Assembly: GCA_944321015.1 (NCBI GenBank)
Contig: CALUJS010000015.1
Location: forward strand, 1 to 58,398
Length of the DNA: 58,398 nt
Reading direction: 5' to 3'
Source: an uncultured Phocaeicola sp.
Lineage (GTDB): Bacteria > Bacteroidota > Bacteroidia > Bacteroidales > Bacteroidaceae
Each line of letters opens with the position of its first letter. The first letter of the stretch is position 1. This document shows, in pieces, positions 24,187-33,374 of the stretch. A program made the translations under genes and the position numbers. The notes beneath the pieces are model-generated. The model was not told the origin of the DNA. It saw nothing but the letters and a program-made list of their open reading frames with translations, and searched no databases.

Positions 24187-26541
24187 TTAATATGCTGATA
24201 TTGATCGGCGGACAGCTTCCGAATTCACGCTGTTTCCTCTGAACCACTGCACAAACTTGTTTATCCTATAAAGAATTGAGAAAGTAAACTGTTCAGGAGC
24301 TATGTCCGACCTATGATATCTGTACAAGTAAGCATATTGTTGATTTAAAACACTTTTGCTTCGTCTAAAACTGCCATCTAATGAGAGCGTTAAGTTTTTA
24401 TGTGTATATGAGACCTCACAATATGCCGACCAAGAAGGCTTTAATTCTTGCGGGAAAGACAACTTCCTTGAAAAATAGCTTAAAGTCATATTTACAGAAA
24501 AGCCTTTAGGCAATGAAAATTGGTTCATGGCATACACATAAAAACTAGGCTTCGAATAATTCTTCTTCTTGCCCATGTACAAGGCTTTCACAAACTCCTG
24601 ATTATACACTCCGTTGCAATTTAGCGTATAAATTCCCCAACGACGATAATAAGACAATGTTACATCCAATGTGGATGCATCATGGTTTTCCCGAATACGC
24701 TTTATCACTTGTGGGTTATCCTCGTCGTTCAGATATACATCTCGCATGGCATTGCGCGTGTAATCATAGTTCGCCGCCAGTGTAAGCCCCGTCGGCAAAT
24801 GGTTCATGCGCAGACCAAATCCATGTGTTTCAGACGGCTTCAAATCCGGATTGCCCACACGATACATGTATTTGTTCTCATAGTAAGCCGTAGGATCCAA
24901 ATCGACAGCAGAAGGATTATAACGGGAATAGTCATAAGACAAATTTACGGAAAAAGCATTCGAGGGACGATAGTTCAAACCTACTTTGGGAACCAAATAG
25001 AAATCGTGTTTCTTGTCCGACCTGTCCAAACCATGATAGTCCGTAGTCAGATTCTGGTATTCTCCGCGCAAACCCAACGAATAAAAGAATTTGCCCGATG
25101 TCTGGCTCACGTTCACATAGCCTGTTGCCGTCCGTTCGCGTCCTTCCACCAGCGCGTTGTTATTCAACCCGTCATCATACACGTTTTGATTGTCGGAAGT
25201 CAGGTAAGAATAATTACCTCCCACATTCACAGTCAGCTTCTTCCACAGTCGCGCCTGGTAGTCGACATTTGCCGAGAATGTTTTGCTATTGGCTACCCTA
25301 TTTCCCCGCGTGTTGTCCGTCACACCATTGAGCGTTTCGTCCACATCTTCTTCATTCGTTGCTTTGTTTCGAGTAACTCCGGCATTAAGCGTCAATTTGT
25401 CTGTCGGCGAAAAAGCATAGACATAACGGGCGGCAAGATTATGATTGTCTCGATGCATTCCACCCCAATCATGTAGCCCGGATTCATCACGTTGAATTTC
25501 CACCCCATTCGTTTCTACACGACGCAACATATTGGACTCTGTAGTGCCGTTCCCTTTAAACAGACTAAGCGAATATACCACATCCACATAGCTTTTGTCA
25601 TTAATTTGATATTTGGGAGAAACAGTTAGCCCGTTTGCCCAATCCATATTTGTCAATCCTTCCTTTGTTCTGTTTTCTTGAATATAGCTTGTTCCATCCG
25701 GCAAACGTGTCATTTCCAATAAATAATCAGAAGAAGACTTCACATTGTTATAGCCATAATGATAACCTAGGAAAGTAGAGAGTTTCTTTCCACTTACATT
25801 GACATGGGTATAGAGATTGTCCATAAATACCTCCGAACTGGCTTTCATAGAATTGCTCACATAAGCACTCAGATAGTCGCTCAACCGTTTCTTCAGTTTC
25901 AGGTCGATGACACTGCCCACCTTCGCCGAATACTTGGCCGACGGCATCGTGTTGATGACCACCTCCTCAATGCGGTCGGGCGTAATGGCTTCCATCTCGC
26001 CCGGACGGGGTGCTTCTCCGTTGATGGTAAAAACAGGAGCACCCGCTCCAACCACGGTCACCTGGTCATTCATCACCATCACTCCCGGCAGGCGGCGGAG
26101 CATTGATGTTACGGAATGCTCCTGCGCCAAGTCCGTTCCCGCAATGCGGAACACGTCGTTGCCGTTCACGATGTCGTGCTGCAAACGGCCGGGCCTCACG
26201 ATGACTTCCTGCAAGGCCACGGAGAGCGGAGACAGCCGGATGTTGCCCAGATTGCCCGCCTTGCGGGTCACGTCGATGTAACGGTCTTTGTAACCCAAGG
26301 CGAACACATAAAGCAGGTAGTCCGTGGTGTCCTGAGGCGCATACTCCACCGTGAACCGCCCTTGCGACACGGTGCCCTGCGCCACTTTCAGCATGTTGTT
26401 TTTAGTGACCAGCGTCACCGTACTCTCTTTATCGATGACCGTTCCCAAGGAATCGGTCAATGTGCCTGTCAGCCTTACCTGCGCCATCGCGGGCAACAGG
26501 GTGCTTAGCAAACAAGCCAATAATAGTATGTTGCGTTTCAT
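24187..26541 (-). CDS. Outer-membrane beta-barrel protein 2 (paralogue)
   Basis: This 784-residue paralogue of barrel 1 has the same length and domain order: signal peptide, carboxypeptidase-regulatory-like domain, plug-like segment with INGEAPRPGEMEAITPDRIE, then the barrel. The first 225 residues and several barrel stretches (around 450-600) match barrel 1 almost exactly. The segments at about 235-330 and 640-760 differ clearly, and these would include surface loops. The C-terminus, RGNSVNSEAVRRSISAY, is identical to barrel 1. Peptide gene 2 follows 56 bases downstream. Duplication with later gene conversion is the simplest reading. Confidence 0.9.
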   Translation of the reverse strand: MKRNILLLACLLSTLLPAMAQVRLTGTLTDSLGTVIDKESTVTLVTKNNMLKVAQGTVSQGRFTVEYAPQDTTDYLLYVFALGYKDRYIDVTRKAGNLGNIRLSPLSVALQEVIVRPGRLQHDIVNGNDVFRIAGTDLAQEHSVTSMLRRLPGVMVMNDQVTVVGAGAPVFTINGEAPRPGEMEAITPDRIEEVVINTMPSAKYSAKVGSVIDLKLKKRLSDYLSAYVSNSMKASSEVFMDNLYTHVNVSGKKLSTFLGYHYGYNNVKSSSDYLLEMTRLPDGTSYIQENRTKEGLTNMDWANGLTVSPKYQINDKSYVDVVYSLSLFKGNGTTESNMLRRVETNGVEIQRDESGLHDWGGMHRDNHNLAARYVYAFSPTDKLTLNAGVTRNKATNEEDVDETLNGVTDNTRGNRVANSKTFSANVDYQARLWKKLTVNVGGNYSYLTSDNQNVYDDGLNNNALVEGRERTATGYVNVSQTSGKFFYSLGLRGEYQNLTTDYHGLDRSDKKHDFYLVPKVGLNYRPSNAFSVNLSYDYSRYNPSAVDLDPTAYYENKYMYRVGNPDLKPSETHGFGLRMNHLPTGLTLAANYDYTRNAMRDVYLNDEDNPQVIKRIRENHDASTLDVTLSYYRRWGIYTLNCNGVYNQEFVKALYMGKKKNYSKPSFYVYAMNQFSLPKGFSVNMTLSYFSRKLSFPQELKPSWSAYCEVSYTHKNLTLSLDGSFRRSKSVLNQQYAYLYRYHRSDIAPEQFTFSILYRINKFVQWFRGNSVNSEAVRRSISAY

Positions 26542-26569
26542 TGTTCTATATCTTAAGAAAAACTAAAAG

Positions 26570-26672
26570 GGCAGCCGGGCACAGATTGCCATCGGCTTAT
26601 GAACAGATTTCTATCTGTGTCCGACTACCTTTTCTTTAGGTTCAAACAAAAGAGTCTTTATACTCGTTTGAA
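26570..26672 (-). terminator. Double hairpin after peptide gene 3
   Basis: The first stem, GTTCAAAC/GTTTGAAC (26672-26640), starts 8 bases after the stop. The second is a long stem with outer arms 26629-26613 and 26586-26570 followed on the minus strand by TTTTAGTTTTTC, a good intrinsic terminator. It is homologous to the pair after peptide gene 1. Confidence 0.8.
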
Positions 26673-26679
26673 CTAAACA

Positions 26680-26916
26680 TTAATCATACGGCGGTATAGG
26701 CACACAGTCACAACCTTTCCAAATATAACCTGGAGGACATCCAAATTGTTCGCAGCTAAACCCCTTACAATACGTACTATAGCCCCCAGAACCATAGTTG
26801 TCACAATGAAAAACTCCACAAGAAGGCATAATGCCTCCCAACACGTCTTCCAATTCTTTCTCCAACATATCTGTCGGAGGAAGAATTACTTCGAACAATT
26901 GTTCTTTCTTGTTCAT
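26680..26916 (-). CDS. Cys-rich double-glycine precursor peptide 3 (divergent core)
   Basis: From the start at 26916 (MNKKEQLFEVIL) the product is 78 residues: a 28-residue leader ending DMLEKELEDVLGG and a 50-residue core with 7 cysteines. The core keeps two C-x4-C pairs (CGVFHC, CKGFSC) and the CPPGYIW and CDCVPIPPYD tail, but has a Gly/Tyr-rich middle (DNYGSGGYSTY) and lacks the Asn of the other pairs. An upstream in-frame ATG at 26982 would add 22 residues that overlap the end of barrel gene 3; the shorter form was chosen because it gives the 28-residue leader seen in the other three. Confidence 0.85.
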   Translation of the reverse strand: MNKKEQLFEVILPPTDMLEKELEDVLGGIMPSCGVFHCDNYGSGGYSTYCKGFSCEQFGCPPGYIWKGCDCVPIPPYD

Positions 26917-26982
26917 AGCATTTAAGTTTTTGTTATTAATCATACGGCCTATCCAGCCGTTTGCCTTGAATTTCATTATCAT

Positions 26983-29334
26983 TTAGTACGACAAAATGGA
27001 GCGTTGCCTTGCTTCCGAGTTGACCCCATTCTTTTGAAACCACTCCTTGAATTTCGTCATACGGTAACTGACAGTCAATTGCATTTCTACACGTGTCCTA
27101 TCATGTCGCCAACAACGATACAGCAACCCGGCACGTTGGATGCCACTCATCCTATTATGTCCTAAACCTTTCAAGATAACTTGCCAATTCTTGGAATACC
27201 AACTAACAGATAAACTTCCATCTATATAATAACTCGTTTCTTGAGGAAATTTCATATTGCGAGTTCCACAGCCAAAAGTGCCTGAAAGCGCAAAACCTTT
27301 CGGCAATTTGAGATAATGCATACTGCTCGCCCCTATTTCAGGAGGCCGGGAATAATCAATCTTCTCTCCCAAATATGTACCTTCGGAAAACTCTTGTATA
27401 TAGCCCCCAGTACAAGACAGAGTATATTTGCCCCACGTATTATAATAGGAAAGCGAAATGTCTATCGTAGGAGCTCTATGGTTTACTGACGTCTGCTTTA
27501 TCAACTGTGGATTTTCCTCATCATTTACAGACATAGCCTGAAACTTGTTTGAATTCCTATAGTTTACCGCCAATGTAATGTTGGACGGAAGATGCGTAAC
27601 GCGCAGACCTGCCTGATGTATCTCAATCGGCTCCAAATCAGGATTTCCCGCGATATAAGTATATTGATTGACATATTGGGGAGTCGGATCCAAATAAGAA
27701 ACAGGGGGATTGATACGCTGGTAATCATAAAACAAGTTGACCGACCATGCCTTCGAAAGACGATAGTTCAACCCGATTTTCGGAATCAAGGAAAACGTAT
27801 ACTCCTCATCTGTCCTGTCCAAACCGTGATAATCGCTCGTGCGAGCCTGGTATTCCCCGCGAAGTCCGAGCGAATAGCGAAACTTGCCTAACGATTGACT
27901 CACATTCAGATAGGCCACGGCTGTCTGTTCTTTGGCTTTTGTCAAAACATCTTCTTCCGCTTGACCTGCACTAAGGTTTCGGTTGTCCGAAGTCAGATAC
28001 ATGTATTGGGCACCGGTCTCCAAACCCAGTTTCTTCCCCAACACATCCTGATAGTCGACCTTGGCCGTGAATGTCTGGCTGTTTGCCAACTGATTATTCA
28101 TCACACTCTCTGCTACGTCACGAAGTGCTTCATCTATTATTCCATTGTTCTTATTCTGATTTTTCGAATATCCCACGTTGACGGATAACTTCCGTGTACT
28201 GGTGAAATCATTCACATAACGAGCCGCAAGGTCATGGCTGTAAGAATGCTTCAAGGCATTGCTGTTTATCCAATACTGGTTACGTTCCGTCTCCGTGCCG
28301 TTTATTTCTGTACGGCGCAAAGAGCTCTCTTCTTTTGCTTCACGGAATTTGTTATAGGATAACGCATACTGCACATCTACATAGCTTCTGTCGTTGATTT
28401 GATACTTGGGCGAAATGTTCAACATGCGTTGCCATTTCAGGTTCGAGCCATCCTCCCATTCATACTCCTGATAATACTTCGTGCCATCCGGAAGTTGTGT
28501 CAGTTGCATCTCATACTCTGCTAAATCTTTATCATTATCATATCGATTGGAAAGCAATATGTAGTTGGAAAATTTCTTCCCTGCCATATTAATATGCAAG
28601 GCATAGCTATCCCACACATATTTAGGATTTGCACCAAAGTAGTTCGTTGCTTGCAAGTTCAGATAGTCCGATAATGGTTTCTTTAGTTTCAAGTCGATGA
28701 CGCTGTTTACATCAGCCGAATACTTGGCCGACGGCATGGTGTTGATGACCACCTCCTCGATGCGGTCGGGCTTAATGACATTCATCTCCCCCGGACGGGG
28801 CATCTCCCCGTTGATGGTGAAAATGGGCGTGCCCGCTCCCACCACGGTCACTTTGTCGTTAACATCCACCATCACCCCCGGCAGGCGGCGGAGCATTGTC
28901 GTTATGGAATGTTCCTGCGCCAAGTCCGTTCCCGCAATGCGAAACACGTCGTTGCCGTTCACGATGTCGTGCTGCAAACGGCCCGGCCTGACAACGACTT
29001 CCTGCAAGGCCACGGAGAGCGGAAACAGCCGGATGTTGCCCAGATTGCCCGTCTTGCGGGTCACGTCAATGTAACGGTCTTTGTAACCCAGGGCGAACAC
29101 ATAAAGCAGGTAGTCCGTGGTGTCCTGAGGCGCATACTCCACCGTGAACCGCCCTTGCGACACGGCGCCCTGCGCCACTTTCAACATGTTGTTTTTAGTG
29201 ACCAGCGTCACCGTACTCTCTTTGTTGATGACCGTTCCCAGGGAATCAGTCAATGTGCCTGTCAGCCTTACCTGCGCCATCGCGGGCAACAGGGTGCTTA
29301 GCAAACAAGCCAATAATAGGATGTTGCGTTTCAT
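26983..29334 (-). CDS. Outer-membrane beta-barrel protein 3 (paralogue)
   Basis: This 783-residue paralogue starts at 29334 with the same MKRNILLLACLL signal peptide. The first 225 residues match barrels 1 and 2 almost exactly, apart from an extra residue in LPGVMVDVNDK. The barrel is more divergent than between 1 and 2 (SDYLNLQATNYFGANPKYVW, LDPTPQYVNQYTYIAGNPDL), and the C-terminus is QRSILSY. An upstream in-frame ATG at 29394 would add 20 residues that do not look like a signal peptide. Peptide gene 3, the one with the most unusual core, follows 66 bases downstream. The co-divergence of barrel and peptide is suggestive of specificity. Confidence 0.9.
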   Translation of the reverse strand: MKRNILLLACLLSTLLPAMAQVRLTGTLTDSLGTVINKESTVTLVTKNNMLKVAQGAVSQGRFTVEYAPQDTTDYLLYVFALGYKDRYIDVTRKTGNLGNIRLFPLSVALQEVVVRPGRLQHDIVNGNDVFRIAGTDLAQEHSITTMLRRLPGVMVDVNDKVTVVGAGTPIFTINGEMPRPGEMNVIKPDRIEEVVINTMPSAKYSADVNSVIDLKLKKPLSDYLNLQATNYFGANPKYVWDSYALHINMAGKKFSNYILLSNRYDNDKDLAEYEMQLTQLPDGTKYYQEYEWEDGSNLKWQRMLNISPKYQINDRSYVDVQYALSYNKFREAKEESSLRRTEINGTETERNQYWINSNALKHSYSHDLAARYVNDFTSTRKLSVNVGYSKNQNKNNGIIDEALRDVAESVMNNQLANSQTFTAKVDYQDVLGKKLGLETGAQYMYLTSDNRNLSAGQAEEDVLTKAKEQTAVAYLNVSQSLGKFRYSLGLRGEYQARTSDYHGLDRTDEEYTFSLIPKIGLNYRLSKAWSVNLFYDYQRINPPVSYLDPTPQYVNQYTYIAGNPDLEPIEIHQAGLRVTHLPSNITLAVNYRNSNKFQAMSVNDEENPQLIKQTSVNHRAPTIDISLSYYNTWGKYTLSCTGGYIQEFSEGTYLGEKIDYSRPPEIGASSMHYLKLPKGFALSGTFGCGTRNMKFPQETSYYIDGSLSVSWYSKNWQVILKGLGHNRMSGIQRAGLLYRCWRHDRTRVEMQLTVSYRMTKFKEWFQKNGVNSEARQRSILSY

Positions 29335-29394
29335 AACAATATACACATCTTTTTCTATCGGGATAAGAACATGCCTCTCCGTCATCACCCGCAT

Positions 29395-29480
29395 CTATCC
29401 ATATCACGGCTTGCAAGCGTCCATATCCACGGTCACGAGCGGTCATATCCCGGCTCGCGAGCGCACATATCGCGGCTCAA
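29395..29480. repeat. About four tandem 22-bp repeats (family also at 39554 and 51322)
   Basis: Units at 29395-29416, 29417-29438, 29439-29460 and 29461-29480 share a CATATC core followed by CGGCTC or CGGTCAC and GA. One unit junction contains the palindrome GCTCGCGAGC. The array fills the upstream region of barrel gene 3. Confidence 0.75.
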
Positions 29481-29549
29481 GCCCACAGCCGGACAGTGCG
29501 GTTCTACGACAAAGCGCACAAATTAAGCTCTATAAAATCTGATTCTTAT

Positions 29550-30866
29550 TTAGGATTCTTTGGGGCGAAAATGCAAATAGTCCTCATAAATCATTTCCAA
29601 CACGGCGTCGATGTTCACCGCCTCATAGGGACAGATGTCATGCTGCTGCTCCTTGCGCCAGGTGGTGTAGCGATGTTGCGGACAGCTCCCCGCACACACG
29701 GGGAACAGGAAACAGTCGCGACAACGCGTGTCGGCAAACTTGTCCATGTCGAGCGCATAATGTGCCAGCAGGGAATAGTTGGTCAGCTTGCCTTCCACAA
29801 TGTTGCCCACCACTTTATCGGTCTTGCCCAGGTCCGACCAACATTTATACAGGTCGCCGTTGGCCGACACCACATAGCCGTGGCGGCTGTTGGCCACACA
29901 AAGGCTCAGACTGCTGCGCGGATAGAAGTTTTGCGTGTGGATGCCGTGGCGTTCGCGCAATTCGCGGATAAAACGGATTTTTTCCTCGCTGTTGTAGCAA
30001 TCCACGTCGCACTTGCCATAGTCTTCCACAAAAGAGAAATAAATAGAAATGTTTTTCTGCTCCTTCCAACGTTCGGTAAGCTGCTTGTACAGCCGGGCAT
30101 ACTCCTCGCCGTTCTGCTTGCTCACGTTGACCCGCACCTGAATGCGGCATTTGGGCATGGCCCGCGCGGCGGCCTCCATGTTGTTCACAATGACATCGAA
30201 CGTCGGCTCCCCATTCTTGGCGCGACGCATCCGGTTGTGCGTTTCCGCCAACCCGTCGATGGTGGTCTGAATGGAGGTCACGTCGTAGCCGGAAAGGAAA
30301 TCCACTTTTTCCTTGGTCAGAAAGTAGCCGTTTGTGATGATGCTGTAGCGGATGGACTTAAATTTGTCCAACGCCCGGAAGGCTTCGCTCAATCGCTCAA
30401 TGGTGCCGAAGTTGAGCAGCGGTTCCCCGCCATACCACGTCACGTTCAGGAACTGTGCGGGGGAAGCCTTCACGAAGTCCAACAACTTCGCCTCCACTTC
30501 CGCATTCATGACGACGGGTTCCGCCCCTTTCTCAAAACAATAAGGGCAGGCAAAATTACATCCCGTGGTCGTGGCGATGGTGAGGCTGAGCACATCGGAA
30601 TTGAACGCTGCGGATAGCTTCGCGTATTTCTTCTTCAGGTAATACTCATCGTCGAAATCGTCGGGCACGATGATTCGATGGTCGAGCAACACCTTTCGGA
30701 AATCTTCGGGAAAAGCTTGGAGCGCATCCTCATTCCACACCTTCACCTCTTCAATCCGGGCGCGAAGTTCTTCCGCAATCTTCACAAAGGAATTGGTCAC
30801 CGCGTTGTAGATAAACTCGCCATAACGCGGCGACGACAGGAAATGGTTATATCTTGAGTATTTCAT
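29550..30866 (-). CDS. Radical SAM/SPASM peptide-modifying enzyme
   Basis: The 438-residue protein has the radical SAM cluster motif at C103, C107 and C110 (CNFACPYCFEKG), followed by the SAM-binding WYGGEPLLN segment. A C-terminal SPASM region carries seven cysteines, including KCWSDLG, CRDCFLFPVCAGSCPQHR and CPYE. These domains bind extra iron-sulfur clusters in maturases of ribosomally made peptides. The N-terminal 75 residues have a small winged-helix-like composition that could bind leaders, but this is not certain. It is the only such enzyme here, between barrels 4 and 3, so it probably serves all four leader peptides. The bond type (thioether, epimer or other) cannot be read from sequence. 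Confidence 0.93.
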   Translation of the reverse strand: MKYSRYNHFLSSPRYGEFIYNAVTNSFVKIAEELRARIEEVKVWNEDALQAFPEDFRKVLLDHRIIVPDDFDDEYYLKKKYAKLSAAFNSDVLSLTIATTTGCNFACPYCFEKGAEPVVMNAEVEAKLLDFVKASPAQFLNVTWYGGEPLLNFGTIERLSEAFRALDKFKSIRYSIITNGYFLTKEKVDFLSGYDVTSIQTTIDGLAETHNRMRRAKNGEPTFDVIVNNMEAAARAMPKCRIQVRVNVSKQNGEEYARLYKQLTERWKEQKNISIYFSFVEDYGKCDVDCYNSEEKIRFIRELRERHGIHTQNFYPRSSLSLCVANSRHGYVVSANGDLYKCWSDLGKTDKVVGNIVEGKLTNYSLLAHYALDMDKFADTRCRDCFLFPVCAGSCPQHRYTTWRKEQQHDICPYEAVNIDAVLEMIYEDYLHFRPKES

Positions 30867-30950
30867 GGTACTTATGTTTAAGTGATACTATATTCTTTCT
30901 TACAGAAGCAATATTCTTTATTAATATGTCGAGATTGTAAAGTCACATCT

Positions 30951-33296
30951 TTAATAGCTAGAGATTGAACGCCTAATGGCTTCTGAATTGACATTATTCT
31001 TCATAAACCATTGCTTGACCTTGCTAAACTTGTAGTTTATCGACAATCTGAACTGTTCACGAGGTGTACAAAACTTGGAATAACGATATAAATACGCATA
31101 TTGCTGGTACATGTATCCCCTATTACTTACACTGCATGACAACGTTGCGCTGAAATTTTTGTAGGCATATCCTAGACTGAAATCTCCCATAATGGAATAA
31201 GCCGAATATTGAGGGAACGACATCCGTGGCGTGTTATAATACAAAGAGGCTGTCAAAGAAAAACCTTTGGGCAACGAAAAATAGTTACTGGCATAAATAT
31301 CAAGCTGAGGACGTGAATAATCCATTTCCTCTCCTAAATAAGTAGCCTTGGCAAATTCCTGTTTGTAACCGGCACTGCAATTCAATGTATAAATTCCCCA
31401 TTGACGATTATATGAAAGACTAACTCCGACTTTCGATATATCGCGATTTTCAAAAGTATTTTTTATTACTTGCGGATTGTTCTCGTCGTTCAGAAACACA
31501 TATTGAATGCCGTTATGCGTATAATCGTAATTGGCCGTTAAAGTCAAGCTGAGCGGCAAATAGGTGACACGCAGACGTGTGCTGTGCAGTTCGCTTGGTT
31601 TTAAGTCAGGATTGCCAACACGGTATGAATACGTATTTTCATAGTAAACCGTCGGGTCCAAATCAACAGGAGAAGGATTGTAACGAGAATAATTGTATGA
31701 CAGATTCATGGACAAATCTTTTGACGGACGATAGTTCAACCCAACCTTGGGGATTACATAAAATGAATGCTCTGTCTCTTTTCTGTCCAAAGCGTGGAAA
31801 TCGTTTATGAGATATTGATATTCCCCACGCAAACCCAACGAATAAAAGAATTTACCCACCGTCTGACTGACATTCAAATAACCCACAGCAGTTTGTTCTT
31901 CTGCTTCCACAAGTGCATCCTCTGCCGACTCGTCATCATATCTGTTCTGGTTATCAGAATTCAAGTACACATAGCGCGCTCCTGCTTCCACAGTCAGTTT
32001 CTTCCACAACAACGTCTGATAGTCAACCGTAGCTGTCATTGTTTCACTATTGGCCTCCCTGTCGGTCAAGAAACTATTCACATTCTCAGCAACGATTTCA
32101 TCATACACTTGATTGTGATTCACGCTATTATTAGAATATCCTACATTCAACGTCAGTTTCTTGTTGGGTGAAAACGCATTCACATAGCGCGCCGAAAGGT
32201 CATGTTTCCAACTCTTTCTTTTTCCATTGGTTGTTAAAAGAGACTGCACGTGCTCCGTCTCCTCATCCCCTTTCATTGTTTGCCGCAACACATCGTCGTC
32301 TTGATGATGACGACTTTTCAAACCAGAAAGTGAATACTGTACATCCACATAGCTTCTGTCGTCAATCTGATACTTTGGAGCAATATTAAAACTATGTGTC
32401 CAATCTATGCCATGCGTTGAGAGAGCTGACGACATTGAATAATCGGTTTCATCCGGCAGTTGAGTCTGCTCCAAATATTTCAGTTTCATAGACGTATTGT
32501 TATACCCATACGAATACCCTATATATGTGGAAAACTTACTACCGGACATGGTTATCCCCACCTTTGGATTTTCCTTGAATACTTCAGAATTGATATGATT
32601 CTGATTCGCTACATACACGCTTATATAATCTCGCAAACGCTTCTTCAGTTGCAAATCAATAATGCTGGTCACGTTAGCTGAATACTTGGCAGAAGGCATC
32701 GTGTTAACCGTCACTTTCTCAATTCTGTCCGGTGTAATCACATCCATCTCTCCCGAACGGGGTGCTTCTCCATTGATTGTGTAAATAGGCGAACCGGCCC
32801 CCACCACTGTCACTTCGTCTTGCATAACCATGATACCCGGTAGACGACGGAACATTGTAGTCAGGGAATGTTCTTGTGCCAACTCCGTTCCTTCAATCTT
32901 AAACACATCATTACCATTCACTATATCATGTTGCAAACGACCCGGTTTTACAATAACCTCCTGTAAAGCCACGGAAAGAGGCGATAATCGAATATTGCCT
33001 AAATCTCCCTCTTTACCCGTCACATCAAGATAACGCTCTTTGTAACCAAGAGCAAACACATAGAGTAAATATTCCCTGCCAGTCTGAGGATTATATTCCA
33101 ACGAAAACTGCCCCTGCGACACTTTGCCCTGAGCAACTTTCAACATATCTTTTTTAGTAACCAATGTCACTGAACTCTCCTTAGTAATAACTGTCCCTAA
33201 CGAATCAGTTAAAACTCCGGTAAGCGATACTTGTGCCACGGCAACTTGTATCATGCTCACCAAGCAACAAATCAATAACAAACTACGTTTCATAAA
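30951..33296 (-). CDS. Outer-membrane beta-barrel protein 4 (diverged paralogue)
   Basis: The 781-residue paralogue starts at 33296 (MKRSLLLICCLVSMIQVAVA). Its domain order is the same, and conserved blocks are easy to align (GNDVFKIEGTELAQEHSL, INGEAPRSGEMDVITPDRIEKV, TVYYENTYSYRVGNPDLKPSE, NSEAIRRSISSY). Unlike barrels 1-3, its N-terminal half is not nearly identical at the base level and is AT-richer, so it escaped the homogenisation of the others. It is preceded by peptide gene 4 with a terminator between, and followed 84 bases later by the radical SAM gene. Confidence 0.9.
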   Translation of the reverse strand, partial: FMKRSLLLICCLVSMIQVAVAQVSLTGVLTDSLGTVITKESSVTLVTKKDMLKVAQGKVSQGQFSLEYNPQTGREYLLYVFALGYKERYLDVTGKEGDLGNIRLSPLSVALQEVIVKPGRLQHDIVNGNDVFKIEGTELAQEHSLTTMFRRLPGIMVMQDEVTVVGAGSPIYTINGEAPRSGEMDVITPDRIEKVTVNTMPSAKYSANVTSIIDLQLKKRLRDYISVYVANQNHINSEVFKENPKVGITMSGSKFSTYIGYSYGYNNTSMKLKYLEQTQLPDETDYSMSSALSTHGIDWTHSFNIAPKYQIDDRSYVDVQYSLSGLKSRHHQDDDVLRQTMKGDEETEHVQSLLTTNGKRKSWKHDLSARYVNAFSPNKKLTLNVGYSNNSVNHNQVYDEIVAENVNSFLTDREANSETMTATVDYQTLLWKKLTVEAGARYVYLNSDNQNRYDDESAEDALVEAEEQTAVGYLNVSQTVGKFFYSLGLRGEYQYLINDFHALDRKETEHSFYVIPKVGLNYRPSKDLSMNLSYNYSRYNPSPVDLDPTVYYENTYSYRVGNPDLKPSELHSTRLRVTYLPLSLTLTANYDYTHNGIQYVFLNDENNPQVIKNTFENRDISKVGVSLSYNRQWGIYTLNCSAGYKQEFAKATYLGEEMDYSRPQLDIYASNYFSLPKGFSLTASLYYNTPRMSFPQYSAYSIMGDFSLGYAYKNFSATLSCSVSNRGYMYQQYAYLYRYSKFCTPREQFRLSINYKFSKVKQWFMKNNVNSEAIRRSISSY

Positions 33297-33327
33297 ACCT
33301 TTCTTGATTAGAATGTTACACAAAAAG

Positions 33328-33367
33328 GGCGAGTTTGCCAGCCCTATTCAGCATTAACAAACCCGCC
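33328..33367 (-). terminator. Terminator after peptide gene 4
   Basis: GGCGGGTTTG and CAAACTCGCC form a stem with one mismatch; on the minus strand it is followed by CTTTTTG. It starts 7 bases after the peptide stop. Confidence 0.75.
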
Positions 33368-33374
33368 GCAAAAT

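Noticed and set aside
29395..29480. Possible CRISPR array
   Set aside because: Units of 22 bases are contiguous without spacers, are imperfect, and there are no cas genes.
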